Assembly (NCBI GenBank): GCA_902492275.1
Contig: CABUKW010000045.1
Coordinates: 1-20,408, forward strand
Direction of reading: 5' to 3'
DNA from: an uncultured Peptococcaceae bacterium
GTDB taxonomy: Bacteria; Bacillota; Peptococcia; Peptococcales; Peptococcaceae
DNA length: 20,408 nucleotides
Below, one piece after another: positions 1-6,977 of this stretch (within the stretch, counting starts at the first letter, position 1; each line of letters starts with the position of its first letter). Both the position numbers and the translations under genes were made by a program. A model generated the notes under the pieces. That model was not told where the DNA came from and ran no database searches. It saw only the letters and a list, made by a program, of their open reading frames with translations.

Positions 1-67
1 AGGACTCAATCGCCATGGATCGTGTAGCACAGAAAACAAAACGAAATAAGAGATATTTGGTGCTGTT

Positions 68-1198
68 TTAATTATGAATCGTTTCAAATTCCCAAGAAAG
101 AATCGCCCCACTGTAAGCGTCGATTTCAAATTCATATTCCATATTATCATAAACAATTTCAACATCATACACATAGCTGCCATCTTCTAGCTTCAATTTC
201 AGCTTTGTGATATGCTTGTTTGCTGCACCAGGTACCTTGGCCAATGCAATACTCTGCACTTCATCTTTTCCGATGTAACCATTTTGGTCCGTGATGGATG
301 CAGTTGTCTTTTTATTTTTTGCGGCATAATCAAAGCTGATAATGGCGCCGGTGTAAGCATCAATTTCATATTCATAGGTCTGTTTATTGCTGGTATAAAA
401 TTCAATTTTGTAAATCTGAGAACCATCTTCCCGCTCCAGTTTTTGTTTGACAATGGTGACCTGACTGGCATCTAAGCCAGCATGGGCCAACGCTCTTGTC
501 TTAGCGGCATCGGCGCTGAGCATGGTGCCGTCAATTCCATTTTGACTGGACTGAGATGAGGTGTCTTTCTGCACATTCTGGCTAAAGCTATCGGCATCGG
601 TAACCAAACTGCCCGAATTGGTTGTCATCTTAGCGGTTAAGATGACAGTATTGGTACTTGCATCCCACGCAACCGTGCTGCCCATCAACTGACCAATCGC
701 TCTTAATGGCAGATAGGTGATGCCATCATAAAGCAATGGGCTGATTGCTTTCCCGTTGGCATCGGTAAAGCTGCATTTTACACCGTCAACGATAATGGTA
801 AAGTCCGGACGAATTTGGGCTGTAATGGCTTTTTGCTTGGCGCTTTTATCCGGTGTTCCTGTCACTTTTTGCGCAGAGCGGGTTCCACTGAGCGTTATAG
901 TGAAGTTGGATTGGTCCCAATTCACATTTTTATTCATCAATTCGCCGATAGCACGTAAGGGCAGATAGGTCGTGTCCTGATACACCAACGGATACACCTC
1001 TTGGCCCTGCGCATTATAAAAGCTCTCTGTTTTACCGTCTACAACGATGGTAAAATGGGGGCAAAGTTGTGCTGTTACACGAACTGCCTCCTGGGCGGCT
1101 CCAGCGCTTGCAGCCAGCGGCCCTGCCAGTAAGGCTGCACACAATAATAACGCTGTCAATTGCTTGCCAATGAAACTAACAAAATTCTTTTTCTTCAT
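68..1198 (-). CDS. Exported protein with two copper-amine-oxidase-N1-like and two PepSY domains
   Basis: A 376-residue secreted or surface protein. The start at 1198 follows GGAGGAAATATC; a longer open frame reaches 1258 but overlaps the upstream gene and lacks a ribosome site. Residues 1-33 form a signal peptide (KKK, then a long Leu/Ala core, then ASA) with no lipobox. Residues about 40-104 and 125-189 are two copies of the domain found at the N-terminus of copper amine oxidases, each with the YLPLRAIG(E/Q)LM signature; here it is probably a wall or binding module, not an oxidase. Residues about 225-292 and 307-372 are PepSY domains, each ending in EIDAY(T/S)GAI. PepSY domains are thought to restrain peptidases or act as envelope sensors; the function here is inferred. 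It is the second gene of an operon, 17 nt after the PepSY lipoprotein, and no clear terminator is visible before the window edge. Confidence 0.9.
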   Translation of the reverse strand: MKKKNFVSFIGKQLTALLLCAALLAGPLAASAGAAQEAVRVTAQLCPHFTIVVDGKTESFYNAQGQEVYPLVYQDTTYLPLRAIGELMNKNVNWDQSNFTITLSGTRSAQKVTGTPDKSAKQKAITAQIRPDFTIIVDGVKCSFTDANGKAISPLLYDGITYLPLRAIGQLMGSTVAWDASTNTVILTAKMTTNSGSLVTDADSFSQNVQKDTSSQSSQNGIDGTMLSADAAKTRALAHAGLDASQVTIVKQKLEREDGSQIYKIEFYTSNKQTYEYEIDAYTGAIISFDYAAKNKKTTASITDQNGYIGKDEVQSIALAKVPGAANKHITKLKLKLEDGSYVYDVEIVYDNMEYEFEIDAYSGAILSWEFETIHN

Positions 1199-1215
1199 GA
1201 TATTTCCTCCTCTGC

Positions 1216-2112
1216 TTATTTTGCTTTCTGCTTCGTGCCAACTGCCTCTGCCTCCCAACTGCGAATGGCGCCGCTGTAACCGTCTATCTCAAATTCATAC
1301 TTCATACCGTCGTAAACAATTTTTCCCTCATACTCGATACGGCCATCATCATAATCCGCTTCAAACTCCTGCATATCGCCGACGGCTGCACCCGGCACCT
1401 GAGCCAGGACCAAAGCTTTGGCTTCCTCTGCTGTAAGGGTCTGCTTGCTGGCAGCATCAGAAGCTGCAGAAGTTTTGGCATCATAATCAAAGCTGATAAT
1501 TTCGCCGCTATAAGCATTCATTTCATACTCATATTCCTGATGTTCCTTGGTATAAAACTCTATCTTATAAACCTGCATTTCATGCTCTTTCTCCAGCTTG
1601 CTCTTGCCAAATGTAACCTGATCATCGCTGAAACCTGCATGGGCCAAAACTGCTTTCTGGGCCTCTGCCACAGTAAGCATCGCTGCTGTCTGACTGCTGG
1701 AATTCGCTGCTTCTGCTTCACCTGTACGGGCTCGCGGCACCGTTGCTTCCTTTTGTGCTGTTTGCACCATTTCCCCAGTCTCCTCATAGGTATCGGCATC
1801 GGTCACCAGGCTGTTTTCCGGCACTGCACTGGATGTGTCATCTGCAATCACCACGCCGGTAAGCGCATCAACATTGTACTGATAGCTCTGCCCCGCTGCC
1901 GTAAATGAAACCTGATAATAATCCAGGCCATTCCGCGAAGCCAGCTGCGCTGTCATCGCCTCAGCTTCCGTCGTCGACAATCCGCAGGCTTCTAACGCTA
2001 CCTGCTTTGCTTTTTCTACCCCAATATATGACATTTGCTGCTGTTGTTGCCCGCAGCCCGTGAGCAGCAGTAAAACGATCGCCAACACACACACACGTTG
2101 CATCTGTTTCAT
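1216..2112 (-). CDS. PepSY-domain lipoprotein (three repeats)
   Basis: A 298-residue lipoprotein. The start at 2112 has AAGGAG 8 nt upstream; the open frame runs on to 2172 but those residues read through the promoter. The signal peptide ends in LLTGC, so Cys20 is the likely lipidated residue, followed by a run of five Gln. Three PepSY repeats are visible at about residues 29-90, 145-210 and 226-287, ending in VDALTGVVI, MNAYSGEII and IDGYSGAIR. From the SLVTDAD linker (residues 101-107) to the C-terminus it is collinear with the downstream protein, so the two genes look like a tandem duplication. The family is often encoded near OmpR-type two-component systems; its role as a peptidase inhibitor or envelope sensor is not proven here. 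It leads a two-gene operon behind a promoter with an 11-bp tandem repeat. Confidence 0.92.
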   Translation of the reverse strand: MKQMQRVCVLAIVLLLLTGCGQQQQQMSYIGVEKAKQVALEACGLSTTEAEAMTAQLASRNGLDYYQVSFTAAGQSYQYNVDALTGVVIADDTSSAVPENSLVTDADTYEETGEMVQTAQKEATVPRARTGEAEAANSSSQTAAMLTVAEAQKAVLAHAGFSDDQVTFGKSKLEKEHEMQVYKIEFYTKEHQEYEYEMNAYSGEIISFDYDAKTSAASDAASKQTLTAEEAKALVLAQVPGAAVGDMQEFEADYDDGRIEYEGKIVYDGMKYEFEIDGYSGAIRSWEAEAVGTKQKAK

Positions 2113-2140
2113 TCTGTCACTCCTTTTCCGTTTTCTTGCT

Positions 2141-2178
2141 ATTATCTTACAAGCCAAACATGAAATTAACATGAAATT
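2141..2178 (-). promoter_or_regulatory. PepSY operon promoter with 11-bp tandem direct repeat
   Basis: On the plus strand AACATGAAATT occurs twice in perfect tandem at 2157-2167 and 2168-2178. On the transcribed strand the repeat lies where a -35 box should be, and an AT-rich -10 (TAAGAT/GATAAT at 2141-2149) begins about 10 nt after it. The start codon of the PepSY lipoprotein is at 2112. Two 7-8 bp half-sites on an 11-bp period, covering the -35 element, is the usual layout for OmpR/PhoB-family response regulators. The repeat is seen directly; its use as a regulator site is inferred. Confidence 0.55.
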
Positions 2179-2653
2179 TTTTCAAAAATTTTCCCAGATT
2201 CAAAAAAAGATAACTGCATCTTTTGGCTGATAGCCAAAAAAGCAGCCAGCCCAAAAGAATTTGCCGACTGACCGCTATCCTTCCAACAAATTGGCGGTTA
2301 TACGATTGTAACGCGATATCCTTTTTTGTGCTGTCACATTCTATGTATTCTTTGTATCTGGCAATATAAAACGGAATGTTATCACCTTTACCATGAAGCA
2401 CACGGCTTTTCACTTTTTCCCATACCCAAATTGATATAAAAAATCCGGTAATCCAGCTATTAAAAAGGCTGTTGTCTCTTCTCGTCCCAACGGTATTCTT
2501 CTAACAAATCATCCACCAACTGCCCCATATCAATTACTCCATTCTCTTATCGTGTAATTTGTCACATTGCTAATCACGGCAAAAACAACACATAACAACC
2601 AACTGTCTATGCGATTTTCCTGGTAAATGTACATCTGTCTGAAACAGACAAAG
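2179..2653. other. Gene-poor intergenic stretch with short open frames and a hairpin
   Basis: No convincing gene. On the minus strand there are three short open frames in succession. One of 34 codons (2530-2634) contains a hydrophobic stretch (SWLLCVVFAVISNV) but has no ribosome site. One of 22 codons (2460-2528) starts 1 nt after it behind GGAG and encodes MGQLVDDLLEEYRWDEKRQQ plus PF. The third is a frame open from about 2500 to 2147 that runs into the PepSY promoter repeat. They might be a frame-broken old gene or chance. A perfect 8-bp hairpin (TTTTGGCT, 3-nt loop, AGCCAAAA) sits at 2221-2239 but has no T-tract on either strand. Confidence 0.4.
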
Positions 2654-3187
2654 TTACTTCTGATTGCGTTTATCTTCGTTGAGCTGCTCATCCATGATTT
2701 CATGATAAATTTCTGCAAGCCATTTTTTGTCATAGACAATACCGCCATTCGCTTCGTGGACCGGTACATTCTTTTTCTTGAGCATGGCAATCAGTTCATC
2801 ATAGCCCGCCATGCGTTTCGTCGCAGAAAGCTGCTTTATCTTCTTTTTTCCTGGAAAGTAGAAATCCCAAACTCCAGACAAAGACTGATAACAAATATCA
2901 AGTTCTCCCTTTTCCTTTGCACTTTGAAGCTCCTCCCACCGAAATTCCCGATGATCGTTTCGAGACAGCGCAAAAATAATTTTTTCTTCATCGTAGAAAA
3001 AGCCGCGGCTGCCTATATGCCAGAACCCATAAAGGGCAGCGCCGCCGAATAACGCCACTTCATAAAGTATAATGACCGAACCCTCATAAAGCCATTTTTG
3101 GAAAGCAAACAGAGCTATTCCCCCGCAGACAAGGGCGGCCAAAACGGAAAGAATCAAGTCCAACGTACTCATTCCACATCTTTTCAT
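2654..3187 (-). CDS. Hypothetical two-helix membrane protein with possible PH-like cytoplasmic domain
   Basis: A 177-residue protein of unknown function. The start at 3187 has GAGGAG 10 nt upstream; an internal Met6 has no comparable site. Two hydrophobic segments at about residues 9-29 and 36-57 look like a membrane hairpin. The remaining 120 residues are soluble and alternate short strands (FFYDEEKIIFAL, REFRWEELQSAK, KKIKQLSA), ending with a helix (GYDELIAMLKKK). This order resembles small bacterial PH-like domains attached to paired membrane helices, a resemblance by pattern only. A charged tail (DEQLNEDKRNQK) closes the protein. It stands alone: a terminator at 3247-3298 separates it from the upstream hydrolase, and about 540 bp separate it from the PepSY operon. 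Confidence 0.75.
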   Translation of the reverse strand: MKRCGMSTLDLILSVLAALVCGGIALFAFQKWLYEGSVIILYEVALFGGAALYGFWHIGSRGFFYDEEKIIFALSRNDHREFRWEELQSAKEKGELDICYQSLSGVWDFYFPGKKKIKQLSATKRMAGYDELIAMLKKKNVPVHEANGGIVYDKKWLAEIYHEIMDEQLNEDKRNQK

Positions 3188-3246
3188 AATGTTCAGTCTC
3201 CTCTAACATTGTGTTTGATATCGTTCTTGAAAAGTATCAACAACAA

Positions 3247-3298
3247 AAACGGCGTATAGTCATCGACTGGTTTTACACAATCATGCTACACGCCGTTT
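3247..3298 (-). terminator. Rho-independent terminator of the accessory cluster
   Basis: Left arm 3247-3259 (AAACGGCGTATAG) and right arm 3286-3298 (CTACACGCCGTTT) pair at 12 of 13 positions across a 26-nt loop. Read on the minus strand, the second arm ends in TTTTT followed by GTTGTTG. It lies 50 nt after the stop codon of the lipoprotein hydrolase at 3348. Confidence 0.75.
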
Positions 3299-3347
3299 CT
3301 CCTATTTTAACAAATGTCCTCGTCATAGTCAACCAATGCGCTGAACA

Positions 3348-4475
3348 TCAATTTACATGCTCCTGAATCCATGCTTCGATATGATCAGCAATCACATCAT
3401 TATTCAAATCCTGGAACATAAAATGATCGTTTCCGGTGATACCTTCAGCAGGAAGATGCACAACCGTGCTGGTTTCTCCCGCCGCTGTGTACGCTTCAGT
3501 AAAGGTATCAGCGCTGGCAGCCATCATGCCCCACATAGCGGCAGCCGGCACATCAGTGAATTCCTCTCCAATATAATCGCCATAATAGAACGTTACAGGA
3601 ATATGATTTTTCAACAAAGCCTGATAGTCTTCACTGTCTACTTCTGGCGCCATACCAGGTTCAATGGCTACGATTGCGGCAATATGCTCCGTATATCTTG
3701 CTGTCTCCCATCCCGGCATACCGCCCTGAGAATGGGTCACAAGAATGGAATCCTTGCCGGTTTTCTCATATACCTCATCAATGGCAGCAGCAACCGCCTG
3801 GGCAACAACGGTGTTGTCAATACTCTGATCTCCATTTGCATTGTCCATTCCGGTATCGGGCGTCATTTGACGGAAAAACTGATTCAACACATCTTCCCCC
3901 TGAGGAAATTGTGATCCCTCATTGTAGGTGAACGCATTGTCTAAATAGGTTCCGATACGGAACTGGGTGTACCAGGTTTGATCCGAAGGCTCTGTGCTAA
4001 TCGTACCAGCCACAGAAGTCTGTCCGGCCTCACCGCGGCGGGGCTGATCGATCAAAAATACACTATGGCCCATTTTCAGGAACATATTTGACCAGCCTTC
4101 ACGCCCGTCCGGCGTAGTCATCCATCCCATACGGGACTGACCGTAGCCGTGTAAAAACACCATAGGCAGCTCTGTATCGTTTTCGGGAATCTGGTAGAAC
4201 ACATTGGCGTGATCTACATGGGAGGTGGAGCCTTCTCTGGACATATAATAATTGGAAACATCGAACGTCCCATCGGAAGTGATGATGGTGCCGCCTGCCG
4301 AAAACATGCCCTGTTCTGCAATAGACAAAACTGCGCTATTGTCTGCTCCACTCGTTGTCGCACCGCTTTGCTGGCTGTTTCCATCGCCATTTGTATTTCC
4401 TGTACAGCCTGCCATCAGCGACAAGCTCATTGCGCAGCATAAAAGAAGTGCTGCAATTTTATGTTTCTGTTTCAT
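3348..4475 (-). CDS. Lipoprotein alpha/beta hydrolase (esterase-like)
   Basis: A 375-residue exported hydrolase. The start at 4475 follows AAGGAG by 7 nt. The signal peptide ends in LMAGC (Cys24 lipidated), then a Ser/Gly/Asn-rich linker to about residue 48. The hydrolase fold runs from about residue 60: an oxyanion loop FLHGYGQS (107-114), a nucleophile elbow THSQGG with Ser249, a probable acid at Glu272 (AIEPG) or Asp300 (YYGD), and His351 (GNDHFMF). A long insert between the oxyanion loop and elbow (about 120-240) probably forms a cap over the active site. It should cleave an ester or related bond at the outer face of the membrane; the substrate is not predictable. It is the last gene of the accessory cluster, 130 nt after the aldo/keto reductase and followed by a terminator. 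Confidence 0.88.
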   Translation of the reverse strand: MKQKHKIAALLLCCAMSLSLMAGCTGNTNGDGNSQQSGATTSGADNSAVLSIAEQGMFSAGGTIITSDGTFDVSNYYMSREGSTSHVDHANVFYQIPENDTELPMVFLHGYGQSRMGWMTTPDGREGWSNMFLKMGHSVFLIDQPRRGEAGQTSVAGTISTEPSDQTWYTQFRIGTYLDNAFTYNEGSQFPQGEDVLNQFFRQMTPDTGMDNANGDQSIDNTVVAQAVAAAIDEVYEKTGKDSILVTHSQGGMPGWETARYTEHIAAIVAIEPGMAPEVDSEDYQALLKNHIPVTFYYGDYIGEEFTDVPAAAMWGMMAASADTFTEAYTAAGETSTVVHLPAEGITGNDHFMFQDLNNDVIADHIEAWIQEHVN

Positions 4476-4605
4476 AATAATCTCCTTCCTTGAATGAAGT
4501 ATGACCTGTCAGAAATTCAGTCTGATAAGCCACGCTTTCACTTATACGCCCGAATGATTGCGAGCCATAATCGTTCTAAAGCATACCGACTGTCTCTCCT
4601 GTCAG

Positions 4606-5451
4606 CTACTTTTGCTCCTCTACAGGAGGAACCATTGTCACATACTGCGCCAACAACTCCGGCGTGCTATGATAATAACGTTTCTGCTGGTCAAGGGCAG
4701 CAACCTGCTTCATTTCCTCATCGGTCAGGGCAAAATCAAACAGATTGTAATTGTCTTTGATGTGCGCCGGATTCTTAGATCCGGGGATCACAATATTGCC
4801 TGTCTGAATATGCCAGCGCAGAATGATCTGCGCATTGCCCTTGCCGTATTTCCGGGCCAGTTCCGTAAACAACGGTTCCTTCAACAGCCCTGCATCGCCA
4901 TGTCCCAACGGATACCACGCCTGAATGCAGATGTTCTCCTTGGCAAGAAAGGCCTTCAGATCCTTTTCCTGCGAATAAGGATGCACTTCCGTTTGAAGCA
5001 CTGCCGGCGTTACCTCACAGATATTCAGAATTTGCTGCACCTGTTCGGCAGTAAAGTTAGAAAGACCGATGGCACGAACGATACCTTCCTTATATGCTTT
5101 CTCCATCATGCGGTATCCGGCCACATAATTGCCAGCGGGCTGATGAATCAGAAGCAGATCGATATAATCGGTTCCTAGCCGTCCCAGCGTCTTTTCTATC
5201 GCATCCTCCTGTTCATAGAAGCTAGGCCAGATTTTTGTTTCCAAAAAGATTTCTGTTCTCTGCAAGCCAGATTTTTTCATGGCACGGCCTACCGCCCTTT
5301 CATTCACATAGGCATTTGCGGTGTCAATCAGGCGATAACCGTCGTTCAGTGCGCTGAGAACAGCGGCTTCCGCCTCATCGGGAGTCTGCAGAAAGGTTCC
5401 GATACCAGCCATGGGCATTTTTACATTGTTGTTTAAGGTTACATATTCCAT
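4606..5451 (-). CDS. Aldo/keto reductase, diketogluconate-reductase-like
   Basis: A 281-residue cytosolic NADPH-dependent carbonyl reductase with a TIM-barrel fold. The start at 5451 follows GGAGG by 9 nt; an open frame extends to 5520 but lies over the promoter. The catalytic tetrad is intact: Asp43 and Tyr48 in IDTANAY, Lys73 in ETKIW and His103 in LLIHQP. The cofactor loop IPGSKNPAHI matches the family pattern usually written IPKSxxxxRI. The short N-terminus and the length fit the prokaryotic AKR group that includes 2,5-diketo-D-gluconate reductases and general aldehyde reductases such as YtbE/YvgN. It has its own promoter and a palindromic site just upstream, so it may be transcribed apart from the genes before it. 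The physiological substrate is unknown. Confidence 0.93.
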   Translation of the reverse strand: MEYVTLNNNVKMPMAGIGTFLQTPDEAEAAVLSALNDGYRLIDTANAYVNERAVGRAMKKSGLQRTEIFLETKIWPSFYEQEDAIEKTLGRLGTDYIDLLLIHQPAGNYVAGYRMMEKAYKEGIVRAIGLSNFTAEQVQQILNICEVTPAVLQTEVHPYSQEKDLKAFLAKENICIQAWYPLGHGDAGLLKEPLFTELARKYGKGNAQIILRWHIQTGNIVIPGSKNPAHIKDNYNLFDFALTDEEMKQVAALDQQKRYYHSTPELLAQYVTMVPPVEEQK

Positions 5452-5491
5452 AATAAATACCTCCATATATAAGTTTTCTTGATAGATGCAC

Positions 5492-5559
5492 ATCGTATAA
5501 GCAGTCGCACTTTCGTTCAAAAGTCTCTATTGGTATTGCTGTATAACCCCAAAGGTTAT
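5492..5559 (-). promoter_or_regulatory. Promoter of aldo/keto reductase gene with palindromic candidate LysR operator
   Basis: On the minus strand TTGAAC (5515-5520), a 17-nt spacer and TACGAT (5492-5497) form a sigma-70-type promoter. Upstream lies a perfect inverted repeat ATAACC-N5-GGTTAT at 5543-5559, centred about 66 nt before the expected transcription start. That position is typical of the primary recognition site of LysR-type regulators, and one is encoded at 10026-10919. Promoter and palindrome are seen in the sequence; the pairing with that regulator is inferred. Confidence 0.5.
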
Positions 5560-5575
5560 CGCCGCTCAAAAATCG

Positions 5576-6313
5576 TCAGCGTTCACAGCTCGGCCGTATA
5601 ACCAGATCAGAAACACTGACATGCTCTGGCTGCGAAAGCGCATACAGCACAGTATTAGCAATCACATCCGGTGTCATACCTGCTTCTTCGTAAAATTTTT
5701 CTACCATTGCTTTCGTTGCAGACGGAGCAATGGTATTCAGCAGCTCTGTTTTTACTGCGCCGGGATAAATCGTCGTTGTATAGATGTTTGACTGTTCCAT
5801 AATAGCTTCCATACGGAAAGAGTCCAGCATAGCTCGAACAAAATGCTTTGTTCCGCAGTAAACCGCATTTCCGGGAACTGACTGGATTCCTGCTGCAGAG
5901 GAAGTCGCAATAATATGGCCGCTCTTCTGCGCAATAAATTCAGGCAGCACCGCCGCCATAGAATAGAGAACGCCAACAATATTGACGTTAACCATGTCCA
6001 TCCAGTCCTGCACCTTCAATTCCGACATCATTCCGCCCGGCATTACTCCCGCATTGGCAAACAACACATCCACTCTGCCGAATTTATTTTTTGCCAACGT
6101 CACCAAATCCTTCATATCCTCGCTATTTGATACATCCGATTTCAAATAGGCGGCACTATCGCCAAGTTCAGCAGTGAGCTTCTGTAACCGTTCCTTTCTT
6201 CTTGCAGAAAGAACAACTTTCGCACCATTTTGCACAAGCACCTTGGCGGTTGCTTCCCCAATGCCAGAAGATGCGCCTGTAATAATCACAACCTTATCTT
6301 GTAGATGATTCAT
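5576..6313 (-). CDS. Classical short-chain dehydrogenase/reductase
   Basis: A 245-residue NAD(P)-dependent oxidoreductase with the full set of classical SDR motifs: TGASSGIG (12-19) for the cofactor, SDVS near residue 59, NAG (87-89), catalytic Asn111, Ser139 in ATSSAAG, and the YxxxK pair Tyr152/Lys156. Arg38/Arg39 (SARRK) after the second strand favour NADP(H) over NAD(H). The start at 6313 has AGGAGG 8 nt upstream. The nearest familiar relatives are the YdfG/serine-dehydrogenase-like oxidoreductases, but SDR substrates cannot be read from sequence. It lies 58 nt after the flavodoxin-fold gene. A possible weak promoter (TTGAGA at 6357-6362, 17 nt, AAATAT at 6334-6339) is present in that gap, close to the ribosome site. 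Confidence 0.93.
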   Translation of the reverse strand: MNHLQDKVVIITGASSGIGEATAKVLVQNGAKVVLSARRKERLQKLTAELGDSAAYLKSDVSNSEDMKDLVTLAKNKFGRVDVLFANAGVMPGGMMSELKVQDWMDMVNVNIVGVLYSMAAVLPEFIAQKSGHIIATSSAAGIQSVPGNAVYCGTKHFVRAMLDSFRMEAIMEQSNIYTTTIYPGAVKTELLNTIAPSATKAMVEKFYEEAGMTPDVIANTVLYALSQPEHVSVSDLVIRPSCER

Positions 6314-6371
6314 TCATGAAACCTCCTGTCTCCATATTTGAAATCTGTTAATATATTCTCAACATATTTTT

Positions 6372-6833
6372 TTAACGATTCGCGCAAAGGGTTTGGGCCT
6401 GACTTTCCGCTTCTTTCTGATTCGTAATCATTCCGCTGTAGGTCATACCGTATAATCCAGCAAAACGTTTCATAGTGTATGCACCGGCTTCCAGCATCCA
6501 TGTTTCCGGGGCAGCGCCTTGAAATAAGAAATACATCTTACGACCAGCAAAAGCGCCATTGTCTACGCTGCCATAAAAACGATCCAACACATTGCGAACG
6601 CTGCCGCAGATGTTGTGCCAGTACACTGGGGAACCAATCACGATAAGCTCCGCCTGTTCCATCGCTGCAATCACTTCCTGCAGCTGGTCGCCTGGCAAAT
6701 TTTGTCCGTAGCTGCCGATACAATAATCGGTCAGATTCAACGTCCTATACGCTTTGCCTTTTAGCAGAGCGGCCGCCAATGCTGCCGTATTGCCATCTTT
6801 ATTAGGACTTCCGTTGATAAATAAAATATTCAT
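6372..6833 (-). CDS. Flavodoxin-fold FMN-dependent oxidoreductase-like protein
   Basis: A 153-residue protein of the flavodoxin/NADPH-dependent FMN reductase superfamily. The start at 6833 follows GAGGAG by 7 nt. The N-terminal INGSPNKDGNT (residues 6-16) is the FMN phosphate loop, and SPVYWHNICGSVRNVLDRF (about 69-87) is the flavin-ring segment of iron-sulfur-flavoprotein and NAD(P)H-reductase relatives. It is short for the family (commonly 170-200 residues) and its C-terminus has no extra domain or iron-sulfur cysteines. It probably moves electrons between NAD(P)H or a carrier and a small substrate. It sits between two aldo/keto reductase genes with a gap of 144 nt upstream and 58 nt downstream. 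Confidence 0.85.
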   Translation of the reverse strand: MNILFINGSPNKDGNTAALAAALLKGKAYRTLNLTDYCIGSYGQNLPGDQLQEVIAAMEQAELIVIGSPVYWHNICGSVRNVLDRFYGSVDNGAFAGRKMYFLFQGAAPETWMLEAGAYTMKRFAGLYGMTYSGMITNQKEAESQAQTLCANR

Positions 6834-6977
6834 GAATATTCTCCTCTGTTTATCTCGCGCATGAGCCTGCTTCCCTGCAAGACTTCCTCATCGCCATAAA
6901 AAATTTCCTGCCACTGCCTTCCTCATATTTCAGTGATATCGCCTGCGTTATTTTCAACTTACAACAAACCAAGCAAT

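Noticed and set aside
1..67. Terminator after the PepSY operon
   Set aside because: Only a 5-bp AGCAC/GTGCT pairing with a long loop and no T-tract is present; the real terminator may lie outside the window.
2221..2239. Perfect hairpin TTTTGGCT-GAT-AGCCAAAA as a terminator
   Set aside because: No T-tract follows it on either strand and it is over 400 nt from the upstream stop codon.
2147..2413. 88-codon minus-strand frame starting at GTG
   Set aside because: Weak ribosome site and its C-terminus is encoded by the promoter repeat of the PepSY operon; retained only as a possible decayed frame in the findings.
2627..3052. Plus-strand open frame of 141 codons opposite the membrane-protein gene
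   Set aside because: No ribosome site and no family signature; the minus-strand gene has a good start signal and coherent membrane topology.
5375..5569. 64-codon minus-strand frame between the SDR and the aldo/keto reductase
   Set aside because: It overlaps the start of the reductase in another register and covers the promoter and palindrome; no family resemblance.
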